DNA from: Microbacterium maritypicum MF109
Lineage (GTDB): Bacteria; Actinomycetota; Actinomycetes; Actinomycetales; Microbacteriaceae
Assembly: GCF_000455825.1 (NCBI RefSeq)
Contig: NZ_ATAO01000217.1
Span: forward strand, 62,001 to 126,000
Direction: 5' to 3'
DNA length: 64,000 bases
A program made the position numbers and the translations under genes. Shown one piece after another: positions 48,684 through 57,918 of the stretch (position 1 is its first letter; each line of letters starts with the position of its first letter). The notes beneath the pieces are model-generated. The model searched no databases. It was not told where the DNA came from and worked only from the letters and a program-made list of their open reading frames with translations.

Positions 48684-49970
48684 TCAGCCGACGGTCTCGA
48701 CGGCTTCGACCGGAGGCGCTCCCACGCCATCGGTGACCGGGCGCTTCGCGGTGTTCGCGATGTGTGCGCGGCTGACCACGATCACGGCGACGATCATGAG
48801 TGCGACCCCGAGCCAGTACGGGGCGGCGTGGCTGACCAGCGCGTAGAGCGCCCCCGCGATGAGCGGGGCGGCCGTGCCCATGGCCGCATTCAGTGACTGC
48901 GTCGCTCCGCCGAGCCAGCCCTGCTCGTCGTCGCCCACCGCGTTCGACATGGCACCGTCCATCGCCGCCTGGGATGCTCCCTGGCCGGCAGCGAGCATGA
49001 GCGCACCGACGATGAACACCCACGGCTGGGCGAAGATCGACGCGACGATGGCGAGCGCCGCGAGACCGACCATCTGCGCGACGATGCCGCTGATGATCAC
49101 GCCGCGCTCACCGATGCGCGGGAGCAGGATGCCGAGCAGCACACCCTGGATGAGGATGTCGATGATGCCGACGGCCGCGGTCAGGAGTCCGATCTGCGTC
49201 GGCCCCCACTGGATGGAGTCCAGCGCGAGGACGCTGAAGTTGTTCACGAAGAAGCCGAACGGCAGGGCGAGCAGACCGAAGCCGATCATCAGTCCGCGCA
49301 GCTCCTTGCGCCCGAACGCCTCTTTGAAGACCGCGAACGGCTGCACGTCACGCAGCCGGATGGCGCTGATGCGATTGCCGGGCTTGAGGCTCTCCGGAAG
49401 CAGGAAGATGCTGAGGATCGCGATCGTGAGGGCGACGGCGGAGGTGAGGAAGACGGGAAGCTGAATGCTCACCGCGGCGAGCAGACCACCGATCCCCGGG
49501 CCGACCATGGTGCCGATTCCCGTGAGAGCGCCGAGGAGACCGAAGCGTTTCGCCCGCTGTTCCGGCGGGGTGATGTCGGCGAGGTAGGCGAAGAGGGCGG
49601 GGAGATCTCCCGCGGTCAGGCCTTGGATCATGCGCGCGAGCACGAGGACCCAGATCGCACCGCCGATGCCGAACAGCGCCATCGAGAATGCGGCGCCGAA
49701 CGCGGCGACGATGATGACGGGTCGACGACCGAAGCGGTCGGAGAGCCGGCCGAGGAAGGGGGCGACCAGGAAGGCGCAGAGGCCGTTGACGGCCTCGAGC
49801 ACGCCCACCCAGATGGCGAGGTCGCTCTCGTGCGAGACGTATTGCAGCACGACGAAGGGCAGGACGGGAAGGACGACCGTCATACCGATGACGGTGAGCA
49901 TCGTGAGCACGATGAGCATGATCCACGCGCGGTTCTGATCCCGTCGCGTGAGGACGTTGGGTGAAGTCAT
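48684..49970 (-). CDS. MFS drug/efflux transporter, TetA-like
   Basis: A 428-residue, twelve-helix transporter of the drug:H+ antiporter type. The loop 2-3 motif A is LGRLSDRFGRRPVII, and GLTAGDLPALFAYLADITPP and LLGALTGIGTMVGPGIGGLL resemble TetA-class proteins. It is divergent from a TetR-family regulator, the classic arrangement for an inducible pump. Its promoter contains the regulator's operator, and the predicted start of transcription is the A of its ATG (leaderless). The drug cannot be predicted. Confidence 0.9.
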   Translation of the reverse strand: MTSPNVLTRRDQNRAWIMLIVLTMLTVIGMTVVLPVLPFVVLQYVSHESDLAIWVGVLEAVNGLCAFLVAPFLGRLSDRFGRRPVIIVAAFGAAFSMALFGIGGAIWVLVLARMIQGLTAGDLPALFAYLADITPPEQRAKRFGLLGALTGIGTMVGPGIGGLLAAVSIQLPVFLTSAVALTIAILSIFLLPESLKPGNRISAIRLRDVQPFAVFKEAFGRKELRGLMIGFGLLALPFGFFVNNFSVLALDSIQWGPTQIGLLTAAVGIIDILIQGVLLGILLPRIGERGVIISGIVAQMVGLAALAIVASIFAQPWVFIVGALMLAAGQGASQAAMDGAMSNAVGDDEQGWLGGATQSLNAAMGTAAPLIAGALYALVSHAAPYWLGVALMIVAVIVVSRAHIANTAKRPVTDGVGAPPVEAVETVG

Positions 49971-49976
49971 ACCGAA

Positions 49977-50004
49977 AGTGTACCGATACCAGTTTTGGTG
50001 TCAA
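49977..50004 (-). promoter_or_regulatory. Promoter of the MFS gene with embedded operator
   Basis: Minus-strand TTGACA (50004-49999) and TACACT (49982-49977), 16 bases apart. The start falls at about 49970, the first base of the ATG. Confidence 0.75.
49985..50002. promoter_or_regulatory. TetR-type operator
   Basis: GATACCA-GTTT-TGGTGTC is an 18-bp inverted repeat with one mismatched pair. It fills the spacer and overlaps the -35 of the MFS promoter, and lies 39 bases before the tetR-like start. Confidence 0.65.
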
Positions 50005-50040
50005 GCCAGGTTTGTAGTCGGTCCACGATAGACTGCTGTC

Positions 50041-50646
50041 ATGACGAACCCAGAGCCCCTCGGACGCCGCGAGCGCAAGAAGGCCGCGACCCGCAAGGCG
50101 ATCTCCGACGTCGCGACGATGATGTTCCTCGAGCGCGGCTTCGACAACGTCAGCATCCGCGAGGTCGCCGATGCGGCGGACGTCTCCCCTACGACCGTGT
50201 TCGCGCACTTCCCGCAGAAGGAGGCTCTCGTCTTCGACGAGGACGACGAACAGCGCGACCGTCTGGTCTCGGCCGTGCGCGACCGGCCCGCCGGACGCAC
50301 GATCAACCGCGCGATCCACGACTTCTTCGCCGCCGAGATCAGGGCGAACTTCGACGAGCACGGTGATGACGTCACCCGCGTGTTCATGCGCTTCCTCAAC
50401 GAGACACCCGCCCTGCGCGACTATGCCGCGAAGATGTGGCTCCGACACGAGGATGCCCTCGCCGCGGCCATCGCCGACGAGCTCGGGCTCGCCGAGCCGG
50501 TCGCCGAGATCCGCGTCTACGCCCGATTCGTCCTGCAGATGCAACTGCTGATCAACGACAGCGAAGATCCACTCGAGACGGTGGACGCGGGATTCCGGGT
50601 GCTCGCGAGTGGCTGGGACCCTGTCGAAGAGCGTCTCGCCAGGTGA
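50041..50646 (+). CDS. TetR-family regulator of the MFS pump
   Basis: A 201-residue repressor. The N-terminal helix-turn-helix is TRKAISDVATMMFLERGFDN, then VREVADAADVSPTTVFAHFP in close form; the C-terminal domain would bind an inducer. A -10-like TAGACT ends six bases before the ATG, so the mRNA seems leaderless. It ends 15 bases from the convergent arfB gene. Confidence 0.9.
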   Translation: MTNPEPLGRRERKKAATRKAISDVATMMFLERGFDNVSIREVADAADVSPTTVFAHFPQKEALVFDEDDEQRDRLVSAVRDRPAGRTINRAIHDFFAAEIRANFDEHGDDVTRVFMRFLNETPALRDYAAKMWLRHEDALAAAIADELGLAEPVAEIRVYARFVLQMQLLINDSEDPLETVDAGFRVLASGWDPVEERLAR

Positions 50647-50661
50647 TTCTCCGGCGCCGGG

Positions 50662-51102
50662 TCAGTCGTCGCGAGGGCGTCGTCGCAGACTCTTGACGTC
50701 GGTGCGCCGCTGCTTGGCCTTCAGCCGGCGCTCCTTCGACCCCCGACTCGGCTTCGTCGGCCGTCGCGGTGGTGCCGGCGGGCGCAGAGCCTCTGCGACG
50801 AGGGCGACGAGCCGCTCCCGCGCCGCATCCCTGTTGCGCAACTGGGCACGATGCTCGGACGCGGCGATCGTCAGCACTCCATCGACCAGGCGACCACTCA
50901 ATCGGTCGAGCAGCCTCTCGCGCTGATGCGGCGAGAGCACCGCGGAGTTCGCCGCATCCCAGACGAGTTCAGCGCGGGAATCCGCGGTGTTGACGCCCTG
51001 TCCCCCCGGCCCGGATGACCGCGAGAAGCGCCACGACAACTCGGCCTCGGGGATCGTGAGACCCGACGAGACCCGCAGACCGGGGCGATGGGCAGAAGGC
51101 AT
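50662..51102 (-). CDS. arfB: Alternative ribosome-rescue factor ArfB
   Basis: A 146-residue RF-1-like peptidyl-tRNA hydrolase that rescues stalled ribosomes. The catalytic GGQ is at 33-35 in SSGPGGQGVNTADSRAELVW, and the basic C-terminal tail (SRGSKERRLKAKQRRTDVKS) that enters the mRNA channel is intact. The ATG at 51102 gives the family length. Confidence 0.93.
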   Translation of the reverse strand: MPSAHRPGLRVSSGLTIPEAELSWRFSRSSGPGGQGVNTADSRAELVWDAANSAVLSPHQRERLLDRLSGRLVDGVLTIAASEHRAQLRNRDAARERLVALVAEALRPPAPPRRPTKPSRGSKERRLKAKQRRTDVKSLRRRPRDD

Positions 51103-51211
51103 GTGTCCATCATCGGGCCTCGCGGGGCGCTCGCAGCTCACCCGGATAGCATGGCGAGGGCGGCAGGACCTGTTTTCCCGCGCAGTCGGCGCCGCCTCAC
51201 GCGGAGCACGA

Positions 51212-52054
51212 ATGAACTCTTACCGGCAGGACGACTGGGCGGCGAGCCCGTCGTATCCGTCGACCGTGAACGAGCCGTACCTGATGGGCACCGGCGTGGT
51301 CACCGCCGAGGACACCGGCACCCGCCCGCTCTCCCCTCCGCACAGCCACGCCGACCCGATGCTCGCCTGGTGCTACCGCGGCACGGTGTGGGTGCACCTG
51401 CAGGACGCACGGTGGCGCCTCGCCCCCGGTCAGGGCGTGTGGATCCCCGCGCACACGCCGCACACGGCCCACCACGAGCCCGACTCGACCGGCTGCTACA
51501 CCTACATCCCCGACTCATCGCTGATCGCCCCGATCGACGACATCACTCGGGTGCTCGTGCCGCGCGCGGTGCAGGAGATGCTGCTCCACCTCGGCATCAA
51601 CGACATGCCCACCGACCTGCGCGTGCGCATCCAGTCGGTGCTCATCGAGATGCTGCAGCAGCCGCTTCCCGAGGCCGCGAGCGAATGGGGCGAGGTGCCG
51701 ATGCCGGCGGATGAGCGGGTCGCCGCGCTCGTGCAGGCCGTTCTCGCCGACCCCGGCGACCCCCGCAGTGCGATCGAGCTGTTCCTCGCGCACGGGCTCC
51801 ACGAGCGTACAGTCCTGCGCATCTTCCAGAACGACGTCGGCATGAGCTTCGGGCGGTGGCGCACCGGCGTGCGGATGACCCTCGGGGCGCGCCTGATCGT
51901 CGACGGCACTCCGATCGGTGCGGCCGCGCACCGCTGCGGTTACGCCACGACGAGCGCCTTCTCCGCCGCGTTCAAGGAGCGCTTCGGGCTCACTCCCCGG
52001 CAGCACGTGGCGCGCGTGCAGGCCGACGCGGCGCACCAGCTGTACTGGCGCTGA
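51212..52054 (+). CDS. AraC-family transcriptional regulator
   Basis: A 280-residue regulator with an N-terminal cupin sensor (HSHADPMLAWCYRGTVWVHL, GQGVWIPAHTPHTAHH) and a C-terminal AraC double helix-turn-helix (HERTVLRIFQNDVGMSFGRW, AAHRCGYATTSAFSAAFKER, then FGLTPRQHV). GGAG lies five bases before the ATG at 51212. It directly precedes the siderophore operon on the same strand, so it may respond to an iron-siderophore, though YbtA-like function is only a guess. Confidence 0.88.
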   Translation: MNSYRQDDWAASPSYPSTVNEPYLMGTGVVTAEDTGTRPLSPPHSHADPMLAWCYRGTVWVHLQDARWRLAPGQGVWIPAHTPHTAHHEPDSTGCYTYIPDSSLIAPIDDITRVLVPRAVQEMLLHLGINDMPTDLRVRIQSVLIEMLQQPLPEAASEWGEVPMPADERVAALVQAVLADPGDPRSAIELFLAHGLHERTVLRIFQNDVGMSFGRWRTGVRMTLGARLIVDGTPIGAAAHRCGYATTSAFSAAFKERFGLTPRQHVARVQADAAHQLYWR

Positions 52055-52168
52055 CGGCGGGGCGATCCTGATCCCCTGACGGCGAATCCGACCGTCGTTG
52101 TCGGTTCCGCGATACAAGTCGTCGCTCCCGCGACACTGAGCGCAGGATCCGCGTTCTAGCATCGTTCT

Positions 52169-52187
52169 GTTAGGGCATGCTTACCTA
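52169..52187. promoter_or_regulatory. IdeR/DtxR-like iron box
   Basis: TTAGGGCATGCTTACCTAA has the outer TTAGG and CCTAA arms of the 19-bp DtxR/IdeR consensus. It is next to a -10-like TAGCAT (52156) and 54 bases before the binding-protein gene, so iron-replete cells would shut the operon off. Confidence 0.75.
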
Positions 52188-52240
52188 ACTTCTCGCCGCG
52201 TCGACGCGGCAACACCCTCCCCCCTTCCCGAAGGAGAACC

Positions 52241-53302
52241 ATGTCGCTCGCTTCTGCGCGCCCGAAGATCCGCCGAGGCTCGGCCCTCGTCGCCGCGGCC
52301 GTCGCCGCCGCCCTCGCCCTCGCCGGGTGCTCGTCCACCCCTGAGGAATCGAGCTCCGCCTCGACCGCAACGGACGGCGTGGTGATCGAGCACGGCCATG
52401 GAAAGACCGTGATCCCGGAGAAGCCGCAGCGCATCGTCACCCTCGGCTGGATGACGGCCGACATCGTCGCCGCCCTCGGCACCAACCCCGTCGGCATGGA
52501 GGAGGTCTGGGGCGCAGGCGAGAGCGGCTACCAGCCCTGGTTCGAGGACTATGTCACCGAGGAGTACGGCGAGACCCCCGAGATCATCCCCTTCCTCGAA
52601 GACGGCCCCAACTACGAGGCCATCAAGGAGCTCAAGCCCGACCTGATCCTGAGCCTCTACTCCGGCGTCTCCGACATCGAGTACGAGCGCCTGACCGAGA
52701 TCGCCCCGACCGTCCCCTACATCGAAGGCCCCTGGAACCCGGGGACCTGGGAGGACATGACCCGCACGGTCGGCAAGGCACTGTCCGAAGAGGACAAAGC
52801 CGATGAGCTGATCGCCGAGACCGAGAAGCAGATCACCACCCTGGCCGGCGAGCACCCCGAGTTCGAGGACAAGACCTTCGTCTGGGGTCTGACCCTGAAC
52901 GAGGGCGGCACCGACCTCGGCGTCTACCTCGAGTACGACCCCCGCGTGCGCATCACCGAAGCCCTCGGATTCACCTCGACCCCGGCGATGGACACCTTCC
53001 TCCAGACCGCGGAAGGCGACAACTGGTACACCGGCGTCAGCCTCGAGAACCTCTACGACGTGGAGGCCGATCTGTTCGCGGCCTGGGGCGGCAGCGCCGA
53101 CGAGGGCACGTACACGGTCGAGAACAAGGTCGTGTCGCGCTGGAACCCGATCGCCAACGGCTCGTACGTGATCTACGCCGACGACGCCGAGGCCTCGGCC
53201 ATCAGCGCGCCCACCGTGCTCTCGCTGAAGTACATCCTGCCGACGTACGTCGACGACCTCGCCGGGGCGCTCCAGGGCGAGCCCACCATCACCGGCAAGT
53301 GA
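52241..53302 (+). CDS. Iron-siderophore-binding lipoprotein
   Basis: A 353-residue FepB/FhuD-type binding protein. The lipobox ALALAGC gives lipidated C30. The ligand-binding fold is visible in PEKPQRIVTLGWMTADIVAA, KELKPDLILSLYSGVSD and GVSLENLYDVEADLF. It captures ferric siderophores for the two permeases downstream. GAAGGAGA precedes the ATG. It is the first gene after the iron box. Confidence 0.93.
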   Translation: MSLASARPKIRRGSALVAAAVAAALALAGCSSTPEESSSASTATDGVVIEHGHGKTVIPEKPQRIVTLGWMTADIVAALGTNPVGMEEVWGAGESGYQPWFEDYVTEEYGETPEIIPFLEDGPNYEAIKELKPDLILSLYSGVSDIEYERLTEIAPTVPYIEGPWNPGTWEDMTRTVGKALSEEDKADELIAETEKQITTLAGEHPEFEDKTFVWGLTLNEGGTDLGVYLEYDPRVRITEALGFTSTPAMDTFLQTAEGDNWYTGVSLENLYDVEADLFAAWGGSADEGTYTVENKVVSRWNPIANGSYVIYADDAEASAISAPTVLSLKYILPTYVDDLAGALQGEPTITGK

Positions 53303-54384
53303 TCCGAGAGATGTCCCTGGCGACGGATGACGGCACGGACGTCTCGAACACGGGTGCGGGGAGTCGTGCAGTCGACTCCCCGCACCGTAACGGGACGCTC
53401 GTGGCGGGACTGGTCATCTCGGTCGTGGTGCTGGCCATCGCCGCCATCGCCTCGCTCGCCGTCGGTGCCCGCGCGATCGACCCCGTCACCGTGCTGCAGT
53501 CCCTCTTCTCCTACGACGACGAGAACCCGCTGCACCTCATGGTCATGGAGCTGCGTGTGCCGCGCACCCTGCTCGGCATCGTCGTGGGTGCCGCTCTCGC
53601 GGTGTGCGGCGGCCTGATCCAGGCCTTCACCCGCAACCCGCTGGCCGACCCCGGCATCCTCGGTGTGAACGCCGGTGCATCCTTCGCCGTCACGTTCGCC
53701 GTCGGTGTGCTCGGCCTCACCGCCCCCGGCGCCTACGTGCCCTTCGCCCTCGGCGGAGCCTTCGTCCTCACCATGCTCGTCTACATACTGGGCTCGTTCG
53801 GAGCCTCGGGGGCGACCCCCATGAAGCTCACCCTCGCCGGCGTCGCCCTCGGCGCGGCCTTCACCGGCTTCACCACAGCGATCGTGCTGCGCGACCACAG
53901 CACCCTGCAGGTGATGCGGTTCTGGGGCGTCGGCTCGATCGGTGGACGCACCCTCGACCAGCTCACCTGGGCCGTGCCCCTGATCGTCGCCGGTCTCCTG
54001 ATCGGGCTCCTGTGCGCGCGCTCCCTGAACGCCCTGGCCCTCGGCGACGACCTGGCGCAGGCCCTCGGTGCACGCGTGCGCGTGACCCGCATCCTCGTCA
54101 TCATCGCCGTCACCCTGCTGGCCGGAACCAGCGTCGCCGCCGCCGGACCCATCGCCTTCGTCGGGCTCATGATCCCGCACATCGTCCGCTGGTTCACCGG
54201 CCCCGACCAGCGCTGGGTGCTCGGGTACTCGATGATCATCGGCCCCGCCTTCCTGCTGTTCGCCGACGTCCTCGGCCGCATCGTGCTCCCGAACGGGGAG
54301 ATGCGCGTCGGCATCGTCACCGCACTCCTCGGAGCCCCCATCCTGATCATGCTCGTGCGTCGCAAGCGGGTGAGCGGGCTGTGA
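53299..54384 (+). CDS. FecCD-type siderophore permease 1
   Basis: A 361-residue permease with about ten membrane helices. LRVPRTLLGIVVGAALAVCG, then FTRNPLADPGILGVNAGASF and AAAGPIAFVGLMIPHIVRWF are the family hallmarks. The GTG at 53299 overlaps the stop of the binding protein (GTGA); an ATG four codons in (53311) is an alternative. It pairs with the next permease to form the channel. Confidence 0.93.
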   Translation: MIREMSLATDDGTDVSNTGAGSRAVDSPHRNGTLVAGLVISVVVLAIAAIASLAVGARAIDPVTVLQSLFSYDDENPLHLMVMELRVPRTLLGIVVGAALAVCGGLIQAFTRNPLADPGILGVNAGASFAVTFAVGVLGLTAPGAYVPFALGGAFVLTMLVYILGSFGASGATPMKLTLAGVALGAAFTGFTTAIVLRDHSTLQVMRFWGVGSIGGRTLDQLTWAVPLIVAGLLIGLLCARSLNALALGDDLAQALGARVRVTRILVIIAVTLLAGTSVAAAGPIAFVGLMIPHIVRWFTGPDQRWVLGYSMIIGPAFLLFADVLGRIVLPNGEMRVGIVTALLGAPILIMLVRRKRVSGL

Positions 54385-55484
54385 GCATCGACCAGAAGAC
54401 CCGCACCGCGCCCCACACTGAGGCATCGCCCGCCGCGTTCACCCCGGTCGATCACGGTCGACGCCTGTTCCGGATCGAGACCGCGCGGATCGCCACGCTC
54501 ATCCCGGTGCGATCCGTCATCGTCAGCCTCCTGCTGGTCGTCGTGATCATCGGCGCGGGCCTGTTCTCCATGACTCTCGGCGCCTACGAGGTCGACTTCG
54601 CGGCCGTCATCCGAGCGATCTTCGACCCCGCATCCGACCCCGACATCCGCCAGGTGGTGTTCGAATGGCGCCTGCCGCGCGTGCTGTTCGCGGTGCTGTG
54701 CGGAGCAGCCCTCGCCCTCGCCGGCGGCATCTTCCAGTCCCTCACCCGCAATCCGCTCGGCTCCCCCGACATCATCGGCTTCGGCATCGGCGCACAGTTC
54801 GGTGTGACGCTGGTCATGATCGTCTTCGAGCTCAACACCTACATGTTCAAGGCGGCGGGTGCGCTCGTCGGAGGCCTGTTCACCGCGCTGCTCGTCTACG
54901 TGCTCGCCAGCAAGAACACGATGTCGTCGTTCCGGCTCATCATCGTCGGCATCGGCGTCTCGGCGGGACTCGGATCCCTCACCTCGTGGATCCTGATCTC
55001 GGTCAGCGTCGAGAAGGCCATGATGGCGGCGACCTGGGGTGCGGGCTCGATCGCCTCGCTCGGCTTCGACCAGCTGATCCCGGCGGCGATCGTGTTCGCG
55101 ATCGTGACCCTGCTCTCCCTCCCCCTCGCCCGCACGCTTCCCGTGCTCGAGATGGGCGACGACGCGGCGACCGCCCTCGGTATCAGTCCCGGTCGCACCC
55201 GTCTCGCAGCGATGGTGTTCGGCGTCGCCCTGGTCGCGCTGGTGACCGCCGCGGCCGGCCCCATCTCCTTCATCGCCCTCGCGGCCCCGCAGATCTCGCA
55301 GCGCCTCACCCGCTCGAACACCCCGATGGGCACGGTGCCCGTGATGCTGACCGGCGCCGCCCTCGTCGTGGTGTCGGACGCCGTGGCCCAGCTCGTCGCT
55401 GTGCCGGTCGGCGTCGTGACGGTGTCGGTCGGCGGCCTCTATCTCGCCTGGCTGCTCGCTGCCCAGTACGCGCGCCGCACCTGA
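54381..55484 (+). CDS. FecCD-type siderophore permease 2
   Basis: A 367-residue partner permease. WRLPRVLFAVLCGAALALAG, LTRNPLGSPDIIGFGIGAQF and AAAGPISFIALAAPQISQRL match the FecCD family. The GTG at 54381 overlaps the previous stop (GTGA). The first ~40 residues before the first helix are polar. Confidence 0.93.
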   Translation: MSIDQKTRTAPHTEASPAAFTPVDHGRRLFRIETARIATLIPVRSVIVSLLLVVVIIGAGLFSMTLGAYEVDFAAVIRAIFDPASDPDIRQVVFEWRLPRVLFAVLCGAALALAGGIFQSLTRNPLGSPDIIGFGIGAQFGVTLVMIVFELNTYMFKAAGALVGGLFTALLVYVLASKNTMSSFRLIIVGIGVSAGLGSLTSWILISVSVEKAMMAATWGAGSIASLGFDQLIPAAIVFAIVTLLSLPLARTLPVLEMGDDAATALGISPGRTRLAAMVFGVALVALVTAAAGPISFIALAAPQISQRLTRSNTPMGTVPVMLTGAALVVVSDAVAQLVAVPVGVVTVSVGGLYLAWLLAAQYARRT

Positions 55485-55495
55485 AAGGAACACCC

Positions 55496-56284
55496 ATGAC
55501 CGCTTCGCTGCGGGCCCGCGACATCACGCTGGGCTACGGGGACACCCCGATCATCTCCGACCTCACTCTCGAGGTTCCCGACAACTCGTTCACGATCATC
55601 ATCGGACCCAACGCGTGCGGCAAGTCGACCCTGCTGCGCGGATTCGCCCGGCTGCTGCGCCCGACCACCGGCGCCGTGCTGCTCGACGGCGACGAACTGC
55701 GTTCGCTCAAGCCGAAAGAAGTCGCCCGCAAGCTGGGACTGCTTCCGCAGTCGTCCATCGCCCCCGACGGCATCACGGTCGCTGATCTCGTCGGGCGCGG
55801 ACGCTTCCCGCACCAGAGCGCCCTGCGCACGTGGAGCAGCGCCGACGAACGCGCCGTGTCCGAGGCCATGGCCGCGACCGGGGTGACCGACCTGTCGCGC
55901 CGCCTGGTCGACGAGCTCTCCGGTGGGCAGCGGCAGCGCGTCTGGGTGGCCATGGCCCTCGCCCAGCAGACCACGCATCTGCTGCTCGACGAACCGACGA
56001 CCTTCCTCGACATCGCGCACCAGATCGACCTGATGGAGCTGTTCGCCGACCTGCACCGCAGCGGCACCACGCTCGTCGCCGTGTTGCACGACCTCAACCA
56101 TGCGGCCCGTTACGCGACGCACCTCGTGGCGATGCGCGACGGGGCCATCGTGGCGCAGGGCGACCCGCGCGCGATCATCACGGCCGAGCTCGTACACGCC
56201 GTGTACGACCTTCCGTGTCGTGTGATCACCGACCCCGTCTCCGGGACGCCGCTGGTGCTCCCGCTCGGTCGGCGGACACCGTGA
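55496..56284 (+). CDS. Siderophore ABC transporter ATPase, FecE-like
   Basis: A 262-residue ATPase for the FecCD permeases. Walker A is GPNACGKST (37-45), the signature is LSGGQRQRVWVAMALAQ, Walker B is HLLLDEPTTFLD, and the switch histidine is VLHDLNHA. All motifs are intact. AAAGGAA precedes the ATG at 55496. Confidence 0.95.
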   Translation: MTASLRARDITLGYGDTPIISDLTLEVPDNSFTIIIGPNACGKSTLLRGFARLLRPTTGAVLLDGDELRSLKPKEVARKLGLLPQSSIAPDGITVADLVGRGRFPHQSALRTWSSADERAVSEAMAATGVTDLSRRLVDELSGGQRQRVWVAMALAQQTTHLLLDEPTTFLDIAHQIDLMELFADLHRSGTTLVAVLHDLNHAARYATHLVAMRDGAIVAQGDPRAIITAELVHAVYDLPCRVITDPVSGTPLVLPLGRRTP

Positions 56285-57918
56285 CGCCCACGCCGCGGAG
56301 GCTCTTCGGGATCGCGCTGAAGTCGGAGGGGCGTGGCATCGCCCTCGCCGGAGCGACCGCGCTGCTCATCGTGCATGCGCTCGCCGAGGCGACGATCCCC
56401 GTCATCATCGGTGCGACGATCGACCGCGCCGTGCTCCCCGCCGACCCCGCAGCACTCGCCCTCTGGCTCGGCGCCCTGGTCGGCACGTTCCTCGTGCTGA
56501 CGGCGAGTTACCAGTCGGCGTCCCACCTCATGGTGTCGATCTACGGCTACGGCGAGCAGGCGCTGCGCCACCTCACGCTCTCTCGGATGCTGCGCCCCCG
56601 GCTCTCCCGCCGCACGGTGACCCCCGGCGAGGCACTCACCTTCGTCACGTCGGACACCTATCGGGTCGCCGGCGTCGCCTGGTCGGTCGCACAGCAGTGC
56701 TCCACGATCGCCGCGATCATCGGAGCCGGTCTCGCGATGCTGGTGATCTCGCCCGTCGCGACGCTCGTCGTATTCGGCTCGACCATCGCGATGATGCTCG
56801 TGATGCAGGTCGTGTCGCGCCCGCTGGAACGCCGTGGCCTCGTCGAGCAGCAGGCGGCCACCGAGGCCGGGGCGGTCGCCGCCGACTTCATGAGCGGATT
56901 CCGGGTGCTCGTGGGCATCGGCGCCCGCGAGGAGGCCGTGCGCCGCTACATCGCCGCGAGCGACACCTCTCGGCGGGCGGCGACCGCGGCAGGTCGCTCC
57001 CTCGCGTCATACGAGGCGGTGAGCGGCACGCTGGCGGCGATCGCGACCACCGCGCTGGCAGGTATGTCGGCCTGGTTCGCCTCCGAGGGCCGCATCAGCA
57101 TCGGCGAGCTGGTCACGGTGCTCGGGCTCGCTCAGTTCATCAGCGGCTACCTCGCGTATGCGGGCTCCTTCCCCTCGAACTGGATCCACAAGCTCGCCTC
57201 GGCCAAGCGACTCGCCGAGGTGATCGACGCCGACGACCTGCTCGATGCGCCCGTCGCGGCGGCCGCCCCGGTACGACCGGCGGAGGACGTCGTCCTGACC
57301 TTCCGCGCGGGATCCGCCTCCGCGCCCGTCGAGGTGCGCGAGCGCGAACTGCTCGGCATCCGTCCCGCCGACAGCGACACGGCCCGTGCCCTCTCGCGCC
57401 TGCTCGGTCTGCACACCCGACCCGACCGCGGCCGGGTCGCGCTCGCGATCGACGGTGAATTGCACGATCTGACCGACCTCGACCCGGTCGAGTATCGGCG
57501 TCGGGTCGTCGCCCCTCCGCACAGGCAGACGATCGTGAGCGGCTCCCTGCGCGAGGCCGTGCGCGGCCACGGCGTGGAGGACCAGCCGCACGCGCCCTTC
57601 ATCGAGATGGCGGCGCTGCACGACACCGTGGTGCAGGTCGGAGGGTGGGAGTCACAGGTAGGAGAGGCCGGGCGACGCCTCTCGGGCGGACAGCGCCAGC
57701 GCATCGGCATCGCCCGAGCCCTGCACGCGGAGGCCGACGTGCTCGTGCTCGACGAGCCCACCTCGGCCGTCGACGCCATCACCGAGGCGCACATCGCCCG
57801 CGCCCTTGCAGAGCACACCGAGACCGTGATCGTGATCACCACCTCTCCGGTGCTGCTCGGGGCGTGCGACCGGGTCGTCGAGCTTCCCTCCGAACGATCG
57901 GATACACGCCATGAGTGA
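56281..57918 (+). CDS. Exporter-fold ABC half-transporter with degenerate Walker A (IrtA-like)
   Basis: A 545-residue half-transporter: six membrane helices (~15-310) and a nucleotide-binding domain (~330-545). The signature LSGGQRQRIGIARAL, Walker B ADVLVLDEPTSAVD and D-loop are intact. The P-loop is lost: the expected GxxGxGKS/T position reads GIRPADSDTARALSRL, without the lysine. The H-loop histidine is also missing (VITTSPVLL). It therefore cannot hydrolyse ATP at its own site, but can lend its signature to the partner. The GTG at 56281 overlaps the fecE-like stop (GTGA). The context suggests import of ferric siderophores, as with mycobacterial IrtAB. Confidence 0.85.
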   Translation: MTPTPRRLFGIALKSEGRGIALAGATALLIVHALAEATIPVIIGATIDRAVLPADPAALALWLGALVGTFLVLTASYQSASHLMVSIYGYGEQALRHLTLSRMLRPRLSRRTVTPGEALTFVTSDTYRVAGVAWSVAQQCSTIAAIIGAGLAMLVISPVATLVVFGSTIAMMLVMQVVSRPLERRGLVEQQAATEAGAVAADFMSGFRVLVGIGAREEAVRRYIAASDTSRRAATAAGRSLASYEAVSGTLAAIATTALAGMSAWFASEGRISIGELVTVLGLAQFISGYLAYAGSFPSNWIHKLASAKRLAEVIDADDLLDAPVAAAAPVRPAEDVVLTFRAGSASAPVEVRERELLGIRPADSDTARALSRLLGLHTRPDRGRVALAIDGELHDLTDLDPVEYRRRVVAPPHRQTIVSGSLREAVRGHGVEDQPHAPFIEMAALHDTVVQVGGWESQVGEAGRRLSGGQRQRIGIARALHAEADVLVLDEPTSAVDAITEAHIARALAEHTETVIVITTSPVLLGACDRVVELPSERSDTRHE

